DNA from: Roseateles terrae
GTDB taxonomy: Bacteria; Pseudomonadota; Gammaproteobacteria; Burkholderiales; Burkholderiaceae_C
Assembly (NCBI RefSeq): GCF_014192155.1
Contig: NZ_JACHXO010000004.1
Coordinates: 432,699 to 496,698 of the forward strand
Length of the DNA: 64,000 bases
Direction: 5' to 3'
Positions 28,506 through 37,210 of the stretch are shown one piece after another. Position numbers and translations under genes: made by a program. The notes under the pieces were generated by a model. The model was given only the letters and a program-made list of their open reading frames with translations. It had not been told where the DNA came from and did not search any database. Positions within the stretch are counted from its first letter, which is position 1. Each line of letters starts with the position of its first letter.

Positions 28506-30074
28506 ATGCAGGTCATGAGCACTTCTTCCGCCTCCCTTCGCAGCGCCAACCTGTTCGAGGCCCTGCGCGCATCCTTCCCGGCCGACCTCAACCGCTGGGC
28601 CATCGAATGCGCCGACGGCCCGGATGCCGGCCAGCGCTACACCTGGCGAGACCTGGACCGGGCCACCGCCATGATGGCCAACCTGCTGGCCTCGCTGGAC
28701 CTGCCGCCAGCCAGCCGCATCGCCGTGCAGGTGGACAAGAGCGTGGAAGCGCTCATGCTCTACCTGGCGGTGCTGCGCGCCGGGCATGTCTACCTGCCGC
28801 TCAACAATGCCTATCAGGCTGCGGAGCTGGAATATTTCATCGGCAACGCCGAGCCGGCGGTGGTGGTCTGTGCGGGCAAGAACTTCGGCTGGGTGAGCAA
28901 GCTGGCCTTCCAGTCCGGCGTGCCCTGGGTCTTCAGTCTCAATGACGACCGCACCGGCACCTTGCTGGATCGAGCGTTGCAGATGAGCGACGTGTTCGAG
29001 ACGGTGCCGCGCCAGCCTGATGACCTGGCCGCCATCCTCTACACCAGCGGCACCACCGGGCGCAGCAAGGGCGCGATGCTCAGTCATGCCAACCTGCTCT
29101 CCAATGCGAAGGTGCTGCATGAGCAGTGGGGCTGGAGCGCGGACGATGTGCTGATCCACGCCCTGCCGATCTTCCACGTGCACGGCCTCTTCGTTGCGTC
29201 CCACGGGGCGCTGCTGGCAGGTGCGCGCATGCTGTGGTTCAACCGGTTTGATCCGGCCGCGGTGGTGGCCCGCCTGCGCGAAGCCACCATGTTCATGGGG
29301 GTGCCCACGCTGTATGTCCGTCTGCTGGAGCAGCCCGGCCTGACGAAGGACGCCTGCAGCCGCATGCGGCTCTTCATCAGCGGCTCGGCACCGCTGCTCA
29401 TCGACACCTTCCAGGCCTGGCAGCAACGCACCGGCCACACCATCCTGGAGCGTTACGGCATGAGCGAAACCGTGATGCTCACCTCCAATCCCTACCGCCC
29501 GGCCGATGGCGACCGCAAGGGCGGCACCGTGGGGCGTCCGTTGCCGGGCGTGGGTCTGCGCATCCTGGACGATGCGGGCAAGGCTTGTGAAGCGGAGGCC
29601 ATCGGCCACATCCAGGTGAAAGGGCCCAACGTCTTTGGCGGCTACTGGCGCATGCCGGAAAAAACCCGCGAGGAATTCACCGAAGACGGCTGGTTCAAGA
29701 CGGGAGATGTGGGCCGGGCGGATGCCCAGGGCTATGTGACCATCGTCGGCCGGAGCAAGGACCTGATCATCTCCGGCGGCTACAACGTCTATCCGGCCGA
29801 GGTGGAAGGCTGGCTCAACGAACTGCCGGGGGTTCTGGAATCCGCGGTCATCGGCGTGCCGCATCCCGACTTCGGTGAAGGCGTCATCGCGGTGGTGGTG
29901 CCCCGGCCCGGCGCGCAGCTGGAGGGCGAAGTGCTGATCGCCGCGCTGAAGGACCGCATCGCCAACTTCAAGGTGCCCAAGCACATCTTCATCGAGCCCG
30001 AACTGCCGCGCAATGCGATGGGCAAGGTGCAGAAGAACGTGCTGCGGGAGCAGCGGGGCAAGACCTTTGGCTGA
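28506..30074 (+). CDS. matB: Malonyl-CoA synthetase (MatB-type adenylate-forming enzyme)
   Basis: A 522-residue AMP-binding enzyme making malonyl-CoA from malonate, CoA and ATP. The P-loop YTSGTTGRSKGAMLSH lies near residue 178. The core motifs ERYGMSETVML and GWFKTGDVGR and the C-terminal hinge VGRSKDLIISGGYNVYP follow, with the catalytic Lys in NAMGKVQKN near the end. MatB-like wording (ALPIFHVHGL, KGPNVFGGYWRMPEKT) and the neighbouring decarboxylase support malonate as substrate. ATGs at 28506 and 28515 are both possible; GAGGA at 28499-28503 overlaps the previous stop and suits the second spacing better. It ends overlapping the small cysteine-rich gene. Confidence 0.93.
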   Translation: MQVMSTSSASLRSANLFEALRASFPADLNRWAIECADGPDAGQRYTWRDLDRATAMMANLLASLDLPPASRIAVQVDKSVEALMLYLAVLRAGHVYLPLNNAYQAAELEYFIGNAEPAVVVCAGKNFGWVSKLAFQSGVPWVFSLNDDRTGTLLDRALQMSDVFETVPRQPDDLAAILYTSGTTGRSKGAMLSHANLLSNAKVLHEQWGWSADDVLIHALPIFHVHGLFVASHGALLAGARMLWFNRFDPAAVVARLREATMFMGVPTLYVRLLEQPGLTKDACSRMRLFISGSAPLLIDTFQAWQQRTGHTILERYGMSETVMLTSNPYRPADGDRKGGTVGRPLPGVGLRILDDAGKACEAEAIGHIQVKGPNVFGGYWRMPEKTREEFTEDGWFKTGDVGRADAQGYVTIVGRSKDLIISGGYNVYPAEVEGWLNELPGVLESAVIGVPHPDFGEGVIAVVVPRPGAQLEGEVLIAALKDRIANFKVPKHIFIEPELPRNAMGKVQKNVLREQRGKTFG

Positions 30075-30297
30075 AGCCCCTGCGGATCTGGCGCTGGACA
30101 ACAGCGCCTGCCCGCGCTGCGGCGGCGGTTTCCATTGTGGCGTTCAGGATGGCCACTGCGCCTGCTTCGACCTGCGGCTGACCGCGGAGATGCAGGCGCA
30201 ACTGGCCCGGGACTTTCCGGGGCAGTGCCTCTGCCTGCGCTGCCTGGCGACGCTGGCTGCTTCGGAGAGCCTTGCGGGGCCGACCGAGAAAAAGTGA
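30067..30297 (+). CDS. Cysteine-rich CWC-like mini-protein
   Basis: A small protein of about 76 residues with eight Cys: CPRCGGGFHCG, then CACF, then CLCLRCLA. This is the cysteine-rich CWC family pattern, with CAC where the name-giving CWC stands. It probably binds zinc or an iron-sulfur site; its role is unknown. The best start is a TTG at 30067 that overlaps the end of matB by eight bases and follows GCGGGGC, giving translational coupling. An ATG at 30013, deeper inside matB, is the alternative. Confidence 0.7.
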   Translation: MAEAPADLALDNSACPRCGGGFHCGVQDGHCACFDLRLTAEMQAQLARDFPGQCLCLRCLATLAASESLAGPTEKK

Positions 30298-30355
30298 ACG
30301 TCCCACCCCGGTGAACGGGCTATGACGGGACCGTGCGGGCGCGGAGAATCGCCGC

Positions 30356-32986
30356 ATGTCCACTCCCGCGCTTCCCCGGTCCCCTGAGACCGCCCCTCTG
30401 GCCCAGCGTCTGCTGGTCCTGGGGCCGTTCCTGTCCCTCGGGCTGGTGCTGGTGGTGCTGTGGAGTCTGGTCGGCTGGTTCTCCCTCCTCTATCCGCGCT
30501 CACTCATCCAGGAGGTGCAGGCGGAACTGCAGAACACGGCCGACAACGCGGCGGGTGAGACCGACGCACTGCTGCGTGAGGCCGAAGGCAACCTGCGCGC
30601 CATGGACCTGCTGCTGCTCACGCGGCGCACCAAGGAAGAAGGCCGCGACGCCACCGTCAGCCTGCTGGCCGACACACTGCGCGAGGGGTCGCGCGGCGTC
30701 ACCGACTTCATGCTGGCCCACACCGATGGCCGGCTCTGGCGCATCCCCACAGGCGACACGCCGCTGGTGGAGCTGGGCCCTGGCAGCTTCCTGGACGAAT
30801 TAAAGGATGCCCGCACGCAGTCGGCCATCGTCGGACCGCCGCTGAGCCTGCGCCCGGGCGGCCGGATGGTGCTGCCGGTCTCGACGCGCCTGAGCGGAGA
30901 TCGTGGCAACTTCCAGGTGGCCGTTGCGCTGATCGACCTGGATACCCTGCTCAAGCTCTACCGTGCCCGCCTCCAGCGGCCAGGCCAGGCCGTCTTCCTG
31001 CAGCGCCAGGACGGCATGGCGCTGGCCCGCATGCCGGAGCTTCCGGACCTGCTGGGCCGCAACGTCAGCCAGGACCGCCCCGACCGCCAGATGCCGGCCA
31101 GCGCGCCGCCCGCCGGGCATTTCGAGATCGGCGATGCGTCGCTGGACGGCAAGGAGCGGGTCGTTGCCTATCAGACGCTGCGGAGTTTTCCGCTGCGGGT
31201 GTTTGTCTCGCTGGAAGAAGACCGGGTGCTCGGCGGCTATCTGGCGCAGCGTCGGGCGGTGCTGGCTTTCTCACTGCTGGTGAGCCTGACAGCCATCGGT
31301 CTCATGCTCTGGTTCACCCGCGTGCAGCGGCGCGCCCGGATGGCCGAAGCCGAGCGCCAGGCCACGGCGGACGCCTCCCCGATGGGCCTGTTCCGCGCGG
31401 CCCTCGATGGCCGCACCGTCTATGCCAACGAAACCTATCTGCAGCTGATGGAGATTGACGCCTCGGGCCTGGCCTGGGGCTGGCTGGACCGGCTGCCGGA
31501 GGCGGAGCGGGACCGTGCGCGGCAGGAATGGCTCACCCGCGTGGCCGCCGGCGAATCCATGGACCGCCTGAGAAAGATCCGCCGCTCGGACGGCACCGAA
31601 GTGGTGCTGGCGGTACGCACCCGGCCGATGCGGCTGCAGGGACGCATCGTGGCGTATGTCGGCACGGTGCTGGATGTGACCGAGCCGGTGCGGCAGCAGG
31701 AAGCGGCCCGGATGCTCAGCGCCATCATCGACAGCTCGCCCGACTACATCGTGCAGACCTCGGCGGATGGCCGGATCGTCTACCTGAACCCCGCCGTGCG
31801 GCGCCGGCTGGGCATGGACCTGGACACGCCGCCGCCGGATCTGCATCAGCACCAGTTCTTCGTGGACGGCGGGGTGCAGCGTTTCCGGACGGAGATCCTG
31901 CCTGCTGTGTTGAACGAGGGCCACTGGCATGGCCGCTGGGCGGTGCGCATGCGCTCGGGCGGGGAACTGCCGGTGGACTGCACCCTCATCCTGCATCGCG
32001 ACGAGCACCACACCGTCCGCAATTTCTCGTGGATGCTGCGGGACATCACCGATGAGCTGGCGGTGGAGCGGGAACGCGAGCGCAGCCAGGCGGTGATGAG
32101 CGCGCTGGCCCACAGCAGCACGGTGGAAGTGCTGGCGGTGGACACCGAACAGCGGGTGATCTTCTGCAACCGCACGATGGAGCAGAACCTGGGCCTGGCG
32201 CCGCGCGCCTGGGAAGGGAAGACGGCGGCACAGTTGCTGGGCGAGCGGCTTTATGCGCTGGCGCGTCCCGCGATGGAGCGGGCGCTGCGGGGGGAGTCCA
32301 GCGTCGACGAATGGCGGGGCGACGACACCGACAACCGTGCGCCGCCGCGTTACTTTGAGGTGAGTTATGCGCCGTTGATGGGCGACAACGGCCAGCCCAT
32401 CGGGGCCTATGGCGTGGGCCGCGACATCACGGACACGAAGGAAGAGCAGATGCGGCTGCTCAAGGCCTCCAACACCGATGCATTGACGGAGCTGCTCAAT
32501 CGGGTCGGTTTCTCCAGTCAGGTGGAGACCGCGCTGCAACGCGCCCGTGACCGCGGTGAGCTGGTGGCCCTGCTCTACCTCGACCTGGACCGGTTCAAGC
32601 CGGTGAACGACCAATACGGTCATCCGGTGGGTGACGCGCTGCTCAAGGCGGTGGCGGGCCGTCTGCGCCGCGCCTTGCGGCCGCAGGATCTGGTGGCCCG
32701 TTTGGGTGGGGACGAATTTGCCGTCTACCTGCATTACGTCGCCAAGGTGGAAGACGCTCAGGTGGTGGCGGACAAACTGGTCCATGCGCTCAGCCTGCCG
32801 TTCCGCATCGGTGCTCTGGAGCTGCACATCGGCACCAGCGTGGGATTCTGCGTGCAGTGGGCGCAGCAGGCGGAGATGAACGCACTGGTCGCACAGGCCG
32901 ACGAGCAGCTCTATCGGGCGAAGCGGGCCGGTCGCGGTCAGGCCTGCGGGAGCGTGTGCGCGGTGGGTGTCAAGCCGGCTGCTTGA
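30356..32986 (+). CDS. Membrane diguanylate cyclase with periplasmic sensor, PAS domains and GGDEF
   Basis: An 876-residue signalling protein making cyclic di-GMP. Residues 1-50 hold the first membrane helix. A dCache-like periplasmic sensor spans about 50-290, with the second helix at 300-320 (LAFSLLVSLTAIGLMLWF). Three PAS-like domains follow (about 340-450, 455-580, 590-700), each ending in a DVTE/DITDE/DITDT linker. The GGDEF domain has an intact active site (RLGGDEFAV, about 784-788) and a product-inhibition RxxD site (RPQD) five residues before it, so it should be active and self-limited. No EAL domain is present. It stands alone, downstream of the malonate set. Confidence 0.93.
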   Translation: MSTPALPRSPETAPLAQRLLVLGPFLSLGLVLVVLWSLVGWFSLLYPRSLIQEVQAELQNTADNAAGETDALLREAEGNLRAMDLLLLTRRTKEEGRDATVSLLADTLREGSRGVTDFMLAHTDGRLWRIPTGDTPLVELGPGSFLDELKDARTQSAIVGPPLSLRPGGRMVLPVSTRLSGDRGNFQVAVALIDLDTLLKLYRARLQRPGQAVFLQRQDGMALARMPELPDLLGRNVSQDRPDRQMPASAPPAGHFEIGDASLDGKERVVAYQTLRSFPLRVFVSLEEDRVLGGYLAQRRAVLAFSLLVSLTAIGLMLWFTRVQRRARMAEAERQATADASPMGLFRAALDGRTVYANETYLQLMEIDASGLAWGWLDRLPEAERDRARQEWLTRVAAGESMDRLRKIRRSDGTEVVLAVRTRPMRLQGRIVAYVGTVLDVTEPVRQQEAARMLSAIIDSSPDYIVQTSADGRIVYLNPAVRRRLGMDLDTPPPDLHQHQFFVDGGVQRFRTEILPAVLNEGHWHGRWAVRMRSGGELPVDCTLILHRDEHHTVRNFSWMLRDITDELAVERERERSQAVMSALAHSSTVEVLAVDTEQRVIFCNRTMEQNLGLAPRAWEGKTAAQLLGERLYALARPAMERALRGESSVDEWRGDDTDNRAPPRYFEVSYAPLMGDNGQPIGAYGVGRDITDTKEEQMRLLKASNTDALTELLNRVGFSSQVETALQRARDRGELVALLYLDLDRFKPVNDQYGHPVGDALLKAVAGRLRRALRPQDLVARLGGDEFAVYLHYVAKVEDAQVVADKLVHALSLPFRIGALELHIGTSVGFCVQWAQQAEMNALVAQADEQLYRAKRAGRGQACGSVCAVGVKPAA

Positions 32987-33461
32987 CCCGCATCAGCGTC
33001 ATTTGCAGCAATTTCGCGTCCGCGCTGGCGCGATGGCGGCGCAGTTGCACCTCGGTGCGGATCTGCTGCTTGAGCGCGCCGAAGCGGCTGGCTTCGTCCT
33101 CACTGAGCAGCCGCCGCAGATCTTCCAGCTTGAAGGCGGGTTGCAGGTCGACGCTGTCGTACAGCTTGGCCAGCCAGCTGTAGTCGTAGGCCCAGCTGTC
33201 GCTGTAGACCGTCTGGCCGGCGAGGCGGCGATTCATCTCCTGCGCCACCCAGTCCCGCGGGCGACCATGGCGCAGCAGCACATCGCGGGAGATGCCGTGC
33301 AGTGCTTCGGCCTCCCCATCCCAATGCGCCCAGTCGGGGGCCGGCTGGATCAGTGAGCAGAACGGCAGGCCGCGCCCTTCCACGAAGCCGATCTCGATCG
33401 GGTAGCTACCGCGGCCGAAGCCGGAGGCTTCCAGATCCAGGATGGTGGGCATGCACTGCAT
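32970..33461 (-). CDS. DEDD-type 3'-5' exonuclease-like protein
   Basis: A 163-residue protein starting MQCMPTILDLEASGFG or MPTILDLEASGFG. DLEASG with PIEIGFV is the first exonuclease motif (D, E); DSWAYDYSWLAKL carries the second Asp, and HRASADAKLL the terminal His/Asp. The family degrades or trims nucleic acids, as in RNase T or DnaQ relatives; the substrate here is unknown. Starts at 33461 and 33452 are both plausible. Its 3' end overlaps that of the cyclase gene by 17 bases (convergent). Confidence 0.8.
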   Translation of the reverse strand: MQCMPTILDLEASGFGRGSYPIEIGFVEGRGLPFCSLIQPAPDWAHWDGEAEALHGISRDVLLRHGRPRDWVAQEMNRRLAGQTVYSDSWAYDYSWLAKLYDSVDLQPAFKLEDLRRLLSEDEASRFGALKQQIRTEVQLRRHRASADAKLLQMTLMRVKQPA

Positions 33462-33559
33462 GACCCCCAGTATGCAAGGGGCGGGCCAGCCTGGGCGTGC
33501 ATGGCCTCCTTGAAACGAGGGACGTCGGGGCGGCGCGGCAGTGGAGAAGCCGTGGAGGG

Positions 33560-34522
33560 TCAGGCGAGGGATTCGGTGGCCGGCGGTGCCGCAGCAGCGC
33601 GGCGACGCTCGATCACCTCCCACGCATCCAGGCCCCCTTCCAGCGCCAGGACCCGGGCATGGCCCCGCTCCAGCAACTGGCGGGCCCCCGTGACCGCGGA
33701 AATCTCGTTGGGGCAGTTGCAATAGAGCACCAGCAGGCGGTCCTTGGGCAGCTGATCGGCCTGAGACGGCAGCTTTGCCAGTGGGATATGCAGCGCCTGC
33801 GGCAGGCTGCGGGGATCGGCGGCACGGCCGGTGTCGCTGCGCACGTCGATGAACACGGGGGTCATGTCCTGATCCAGCAGCGCCGCGGCGTCTTCAACGC
33901 TGATGCGTTCCACCTCGCCTTGCTGGCGTGCCATGGTGTGACGGCGCCACCAGCGCCAGGCCACCACCACCGCCAGCAGCAGGCCCAGCGTGATCAGCGC
34001 CCATTTGCCGGCGTTGGCCAGCACGTCGAGCACGTCCTGGATCTGATCGCTGAAGACCAGGCCCAGGCCGAGGAAACACAGGGTCCACACCAGGCCGGCC
34101 ACCGCGTCATAAGCGATGAAGCGACGCCAGCCCATGCCCAGCGCGCCGGCCATCGGGGCGGCAACGACGGAGATGCCGGGCAGGAATTTGGCGGCCAGCA
34201 GCGAGCTTCCCCCCCAGCGGGCGATCAGGCTTTCGCTCTGGCGCACGCACACGTCCGGGGACAGCGACACCCGGCACAGCAGGCGCAGCACCCGATGGCC
34301 ATGCACCCGGCCGGCCACGAACCAGAGCGCGTCCCCCAGCACATTCGCCAGCACGGCCGCCACGACCAGGCTCGGCCCGGACAGGCGCCCGGCGGCCGCG
34401 AGACCGCCGGCCACCACCAGCAACGGCGCGGCGGGCAAGGGCGCCCCGATCCGCGCCGCCAGCGTCACCAGGAAGATGAGCAGGAAGTCGTGCTGGATCA
34501 GCAGTTCGATGAGGGCGCGCAT
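33560..34522 (-). CDS. DedA-family membrane protein fused to a rhodanese domain
   Basis: A 320-residue fusion. Residues 1-200 are a DedA/VTT membrane protein (LPAAPLLVVAGGLAAAG, then the re-entrant block FLPGISVVAAPMAGALGM). By family knowledge, such proteins move lipid carriers or phospholipids across the inner membrane and support proton-motive-force homeostasis. Residues about 215-310 are a rhodanese (FIDVRSDTGR, active Cys in LYCNCPNEIS, then LEGGLDAWE). The combination is known in other Proteobacteria, but its purpose is unclear; a cytoplasmic persulfide role next to the membrane is possible. The start at 34522 opens the membrane part. Confidence 0.9.
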   Translation of the reverse strand: MRALIELLIQHDFLLIFLVTLAARIGAPLPAAPLLVVAGGLAAAGRLSGPSLVVAAVLANVLGDALWFVAGRVHGHRVLRLLCRVSLSPDVCVRQSESLIARWGGSSLLAAKFLPGISVVAAPMAGALGMGWRRFIAYDAVAGLVWTLCFLGLGLVFSDQIQDVLDVLANAGKWALITLGLLLAVVVAWRWWRRHTMARQQGEVERISVEDAAALLDQDMTPVFIDVRSDTGRAADPRSLPQALHIPLAKLPSQADQLPKDRLLVLYCNCPNEISAVTGARQLLERGHARVLALEGGLDAWEVIERRRAAAAPPATESLA

Positions 34523-34739
34523 GGGCGTGATTGTCGCGGCAGACGGACAAACCCGTCGTGCGTGGGGCGATCGCGGAGCGTTGCGCCGGCGCGACCTGCG
34601 GAGGCGGGCCTCTCCCTTTCGGGGGTCGCGTCGCACGGCTCTCGCAGACTTGCGGATACACCCGGGCCCTGACGCTGGGGAGGCGCACTCGGGGTCCCGT
34701 GGCACACTGGGTCTTCCCTCCACCTCCGATGTCACCGCC

Positions 34740-35666
34740 GTGCCTCTCCATGCTGCCACCCCGCTGATCGAGTCCCTGGGCCTGAAGGGGGCAAGTGCCA
34801 CCCGCATCCACCTGAAGATGGAGTCGATGCAGGTGCCCGGCTCCTTCAAGATCCGCGGCGTGGGCCACGCCTGCGAGACCTACGCCCGGGGCGGTGCGCG
34901 GCGCTTCATCAGTTCCAGCGGCGGCAATGCGGGGCTGGCGGTGGCGTATGCCGGGCAACGGCTCGGGCTGCCCGTGCTGGTGGTCGTGCCCGAAACGACG
35001 ACCGAGCGTGCGAAGTCCCTGCTCGCCTTGTTCGGGGCCGAAGTGCGAGTGCACGGCCGCAGCTGGCAGGAGGCCAATGAGCTGGCCATGAGCCTGATGA
35101 CGCCGGATGCGGCGTTCGTTCACCCGTTCGACGATCCGCTGCTGTGGGACGGCCATGCCAGCATGATCGACGAGGTGGTCGCCACCGGTCTGCGGCCTGA
35201 CGTGGTGGTGGTGGCGGTCGGCGGCGGTGGACTGCTGTCGGGTGTCATGGCAGGGCTGGTGCGGCACGGTCTGGCGGACATTCCGGTGCTGGCCGCGGAG
35301 ACGACCGGCGCGGCTTCGTTGAAGGCGGCGATGGAGGCCGGCGAGCCGGTGAGCCTTCCGGCGATCCACAGCATTGCCACCTCCCTGGGCGCGAAGCGGG
35401 TGGCGGACCATGCGGTGGCGCTGACTCAGACGCATGACATCCGCAGCGCGGTGGTGTCCGACACGCAGGCGGTGCAGGCCTGCCTGCGCTTCCTGGACGA
35501 TCACCGCGTGCTGGTCGAGCCCGCCTGCGGCGCGGCGCTGGCGGTGGTTTACGACCATCCGGAGCGGCTGGCGCCTTTCAAGAATGCGCTGGTCATCGTC
35601 TGCGGCGGCGCGACGGCGACGCTGGCGCAGTTGCAGCAGTGGAGCCGGGAGCTGCCGCCGGCGTGA
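34740..35666 (+). CDS. Serine/threonine dehydratase-like PLP enzyme
   Basis: A 308-residue fold-type II pyridoxal-phosphate enzyme. The PLP lysine is in PGSFKIRGVG, the phosphate-binding and substrate loop is SSSGGNAGLAVAYA, and the Gly loop is VGGGGLLSGVM. It lacks a C-terminal ACT domain and resembles the short L-serine dehydratases that form pyruvate and ammonia; threonine or another hydroxy amino acid is possible. The start is a GTG at 34740, where family homology (VPLHAATPLIESLGLK) begins; no in-frame ATG fits. The 217 bases upstream, shared with the divergent DedA gene, hold no clear promoter. Confidence 0.87.
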   Translation: MPLHAATPLIESLGLKGASATRIHLKMESMQVPGSFKIRGVGHACETYARGGARRFISSSGGNAGLAVAYAGQRLGLPVLVVVPETTTERAKSLLALFGAEVRVHGRSWQEANELAMSLMTPDAAFVHPFDDPLLWDGHASMIDEVVATGLRPDVVVVAVGGGGLLSGVMAGLVRHGLADIPVLAAETTGAASLKAAMEAGEPVSLPAIHSIATSLGAKRVADHAVALTQTHDIRSAVVSDTQAVQACLRFLDDHRVLVEPACGAALAVVYDHPERLAPFKNALVIVCGGATATLAQLQQWSRELPPA

Positions 35667-35752
35667 GGGTGGCGGCAGTGGCATGACGCTTCACCAAACC
35701 GTCATCGCTGCCCATAATCATCCGCCTCTCCACCTCTTTAGCAAGGCAGGCC

Positions 35753-36736
35753 ATGACCGGTCGCTCCCCGAAGGACTCCACCGACCCGACTTCCGCGGAC
35801 GACTCCACCCCGGCCCCGCGGCGGCCCGCCGAGGACCCGCAGGATCTGATCGCCCGCATCCGACGGGACCTGCTCGACGGGTATGACGAAGAGCTGGAAC
35901 TGGAGATCGAAGACCGGGCCGTGGACGAGGCCCTGCTGTCCCTGGATGACCATGGTGACGAGCAAAGCGATCGCCTCTCCTACTTCAAGCATCTCTTCCG
36001 CCTGCAGCGCGAACTGGTCAAGTTGCAGGACTGGGTGCAGCACACCGGCGAGAAGGTCGTCATCCTCTTCGAAGGCCGCGATGCCGCCGGCAAAGGCGGC
36101 GCCATCAAACGCATCACCCAGCGCCTGAATCCACGGGTCTGCCGTGTGGTGGCGCTGCCTGCGCCCAACGACCGTGAGCGCACCCAGTGGTACTTTCAGC
36201 GTTACGTCCCGCATCTGCCCGCCGCCGGAGAAATCATTCTCTTTGACCGCAGCTGGTACAACCGCGCGGGCGTGGAACGCGTCATGGGCTTTTGCACCGA
36301 AGACGAGGTGGAAGAGTTCTTCCGCTCGGTGCCCGAATTCGAGCGCATGCTGGTGCGGTCGGGCATCCGGCTGATCAAGTACTGGTTCTCCATCAGCGAT
36401 GAAGAACAGCATCTGCGCTTCCTCGGGCGCATCCACGATCCGCTCAAGCAGTGGAAGCTGTCACCGATGGATCTGGAGTCCCGGCGTCGCTGGGAGGACT
36501 ACACCCGCGCCAAGGAGATGATGCTCGAGCGCACCCACATCCCGGAAGCACCCTGGTGGGTGGTGGCGGCGGACGACAAGAAGCGCGCCCGCCTCAATTG
36601 CATCCAGCACCTGCTGGATCACTTCAACTATCAGGAAGTGCAGCGCCAGGAAGTGCGCCTGCCGGAGCGCGAGCGGCATGCGGACTACTCACGGCAGCCA
36701 GTGCCGACCGAGATGTTTGTGCCGGAACGATTCTGA
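35753..36736 (+). CDS. ppk2: Polyphosphate kinase 2 (PPK2 family)
   Basis: A 327-residue enzyme that phosphorylates nucleotides from polyphosphate, or the reverse. Walker A is FEGRDAAGKGGAIKRI, Walker B ILFDRSWYNRAGVER, and the lid module contains KYWFSISDEEQHLRF. ALPAPNDRERTQWYFQRYV is a PPK2 hallmark. The N-terminal about 70 residues are an acidic, Pro/Asp-rich extension. The wording fits class I PPK2 (nucleoside diphosphate as acceptor), but class cannot be fixed by eye. It stands alone. Confidence 0.93.
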   Translation: MTGRSPKDSTDPTSADDSTPAPRRPAEDPQDLIARIRRDLLDGYDEELELEIEDRAVDEALLSLDDHGDEQSDRLSYFKHLFRLQRELVKLQDWVQHTGEKVVILFEGRDAAGKGGAIKRITQRLNPRVCRVVALPAPNDRERTQWYFQRYVPHLPAAGEIILFDRSWYNRAGVERVMGFCTEDEVEEFFRSVPEFERMLVRSGIRLIKYWFSISDEEQHLRFLGRIHDPLKQWKLSPMDLESRRRWEDYTRAKEMMLERTHIPEAPWWVVAADDKKRARLNCIQHLLDHFNYQEVQRQEVRLPERERHADYSRQPVPTEMFVPERF

Positions 36737-36802
36737 GCGCCCCCTCGGCGGGGCGACCAGGTCAGGTGTCGCCAAGGCGCCTGACGTCATCGCCTCAGTC
36801 CC

Positions 36803-37015
36803 TCAAGCCCGCGCCTCCAGCGCCATCTGCCGCTCCAGCACCGCACTGAGCAGACGGGCCGCACCGGCGCCATGGTCCAGGCCCGTGCGGGTCAGCGCCG
36901 CCTTCAGTTCATCCAGCAGCGATTGCGCCGCACAGTGCTGGATCATGGTGATGGCGCCGTCGAAGTCGCCGTTCTCCACGTGGGCGATGACTTGGGTGCT
37001 CCAGTTCTTGTCCAT
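36803..37015 (-). CDS. Small hypothetical protein
   Basis: A 70-residue protein starting MDKNWSTQVIAHVENGDFDG. It looks all-helical and amphipathic (IQHCAAQSLLDELKAALTR) and is not recognised. Ribosome site weak (AAAGAAAGCGAAG upstream). It diverges from the TPR protein gene across a 195-base region with a palindromic site, so the two may be co-regulated. A longer reading frame extends upstream but shows no protein-like composition. Confidence 0.6.
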   Translation of the reverse strand: MDKNWSTQVIAHVENGDFDGAITMIQHCAAQSLLDELKAALTRTGLDHGAGAARLLSAVLERQMALEARA

Positions 37016-37122
37016 GTTTGCTTCGCTTTCTTTGGAAGGGCCGGTCCGCACGCTGCGGTGAAGGCCACAGAGGATCTTAGGCGCGTGGTAGGGCAAGGGG
37101 CGTGCCCCTGGACAAACTTCCT

Positions 37123-37135
37123 CTTGTCCTACAAG
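37123..37135. promoter_or_regulatory. Palindrome CTTGT-CCT-ACAAG in a divergent promoter region
   Basis: A perfect 5-3-5 inverted repeat sits midway between the small gene (start 37015) and the TPR gene (start 37211). Its core TTGTCCTACAA fits the TNGTNNNACNA form bound by FadR-type GntR regulators. No GntR gene is in the window, so the binder is unknown. Confidence 0.4.
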
Positions 37136-37210
37136 ACAACGCCGCATCGGCTGGCATCCCCAGGCTCTGCCGCCAGATACCGTTGATGGCAATTCGACAC
37201 CAACGCCATC

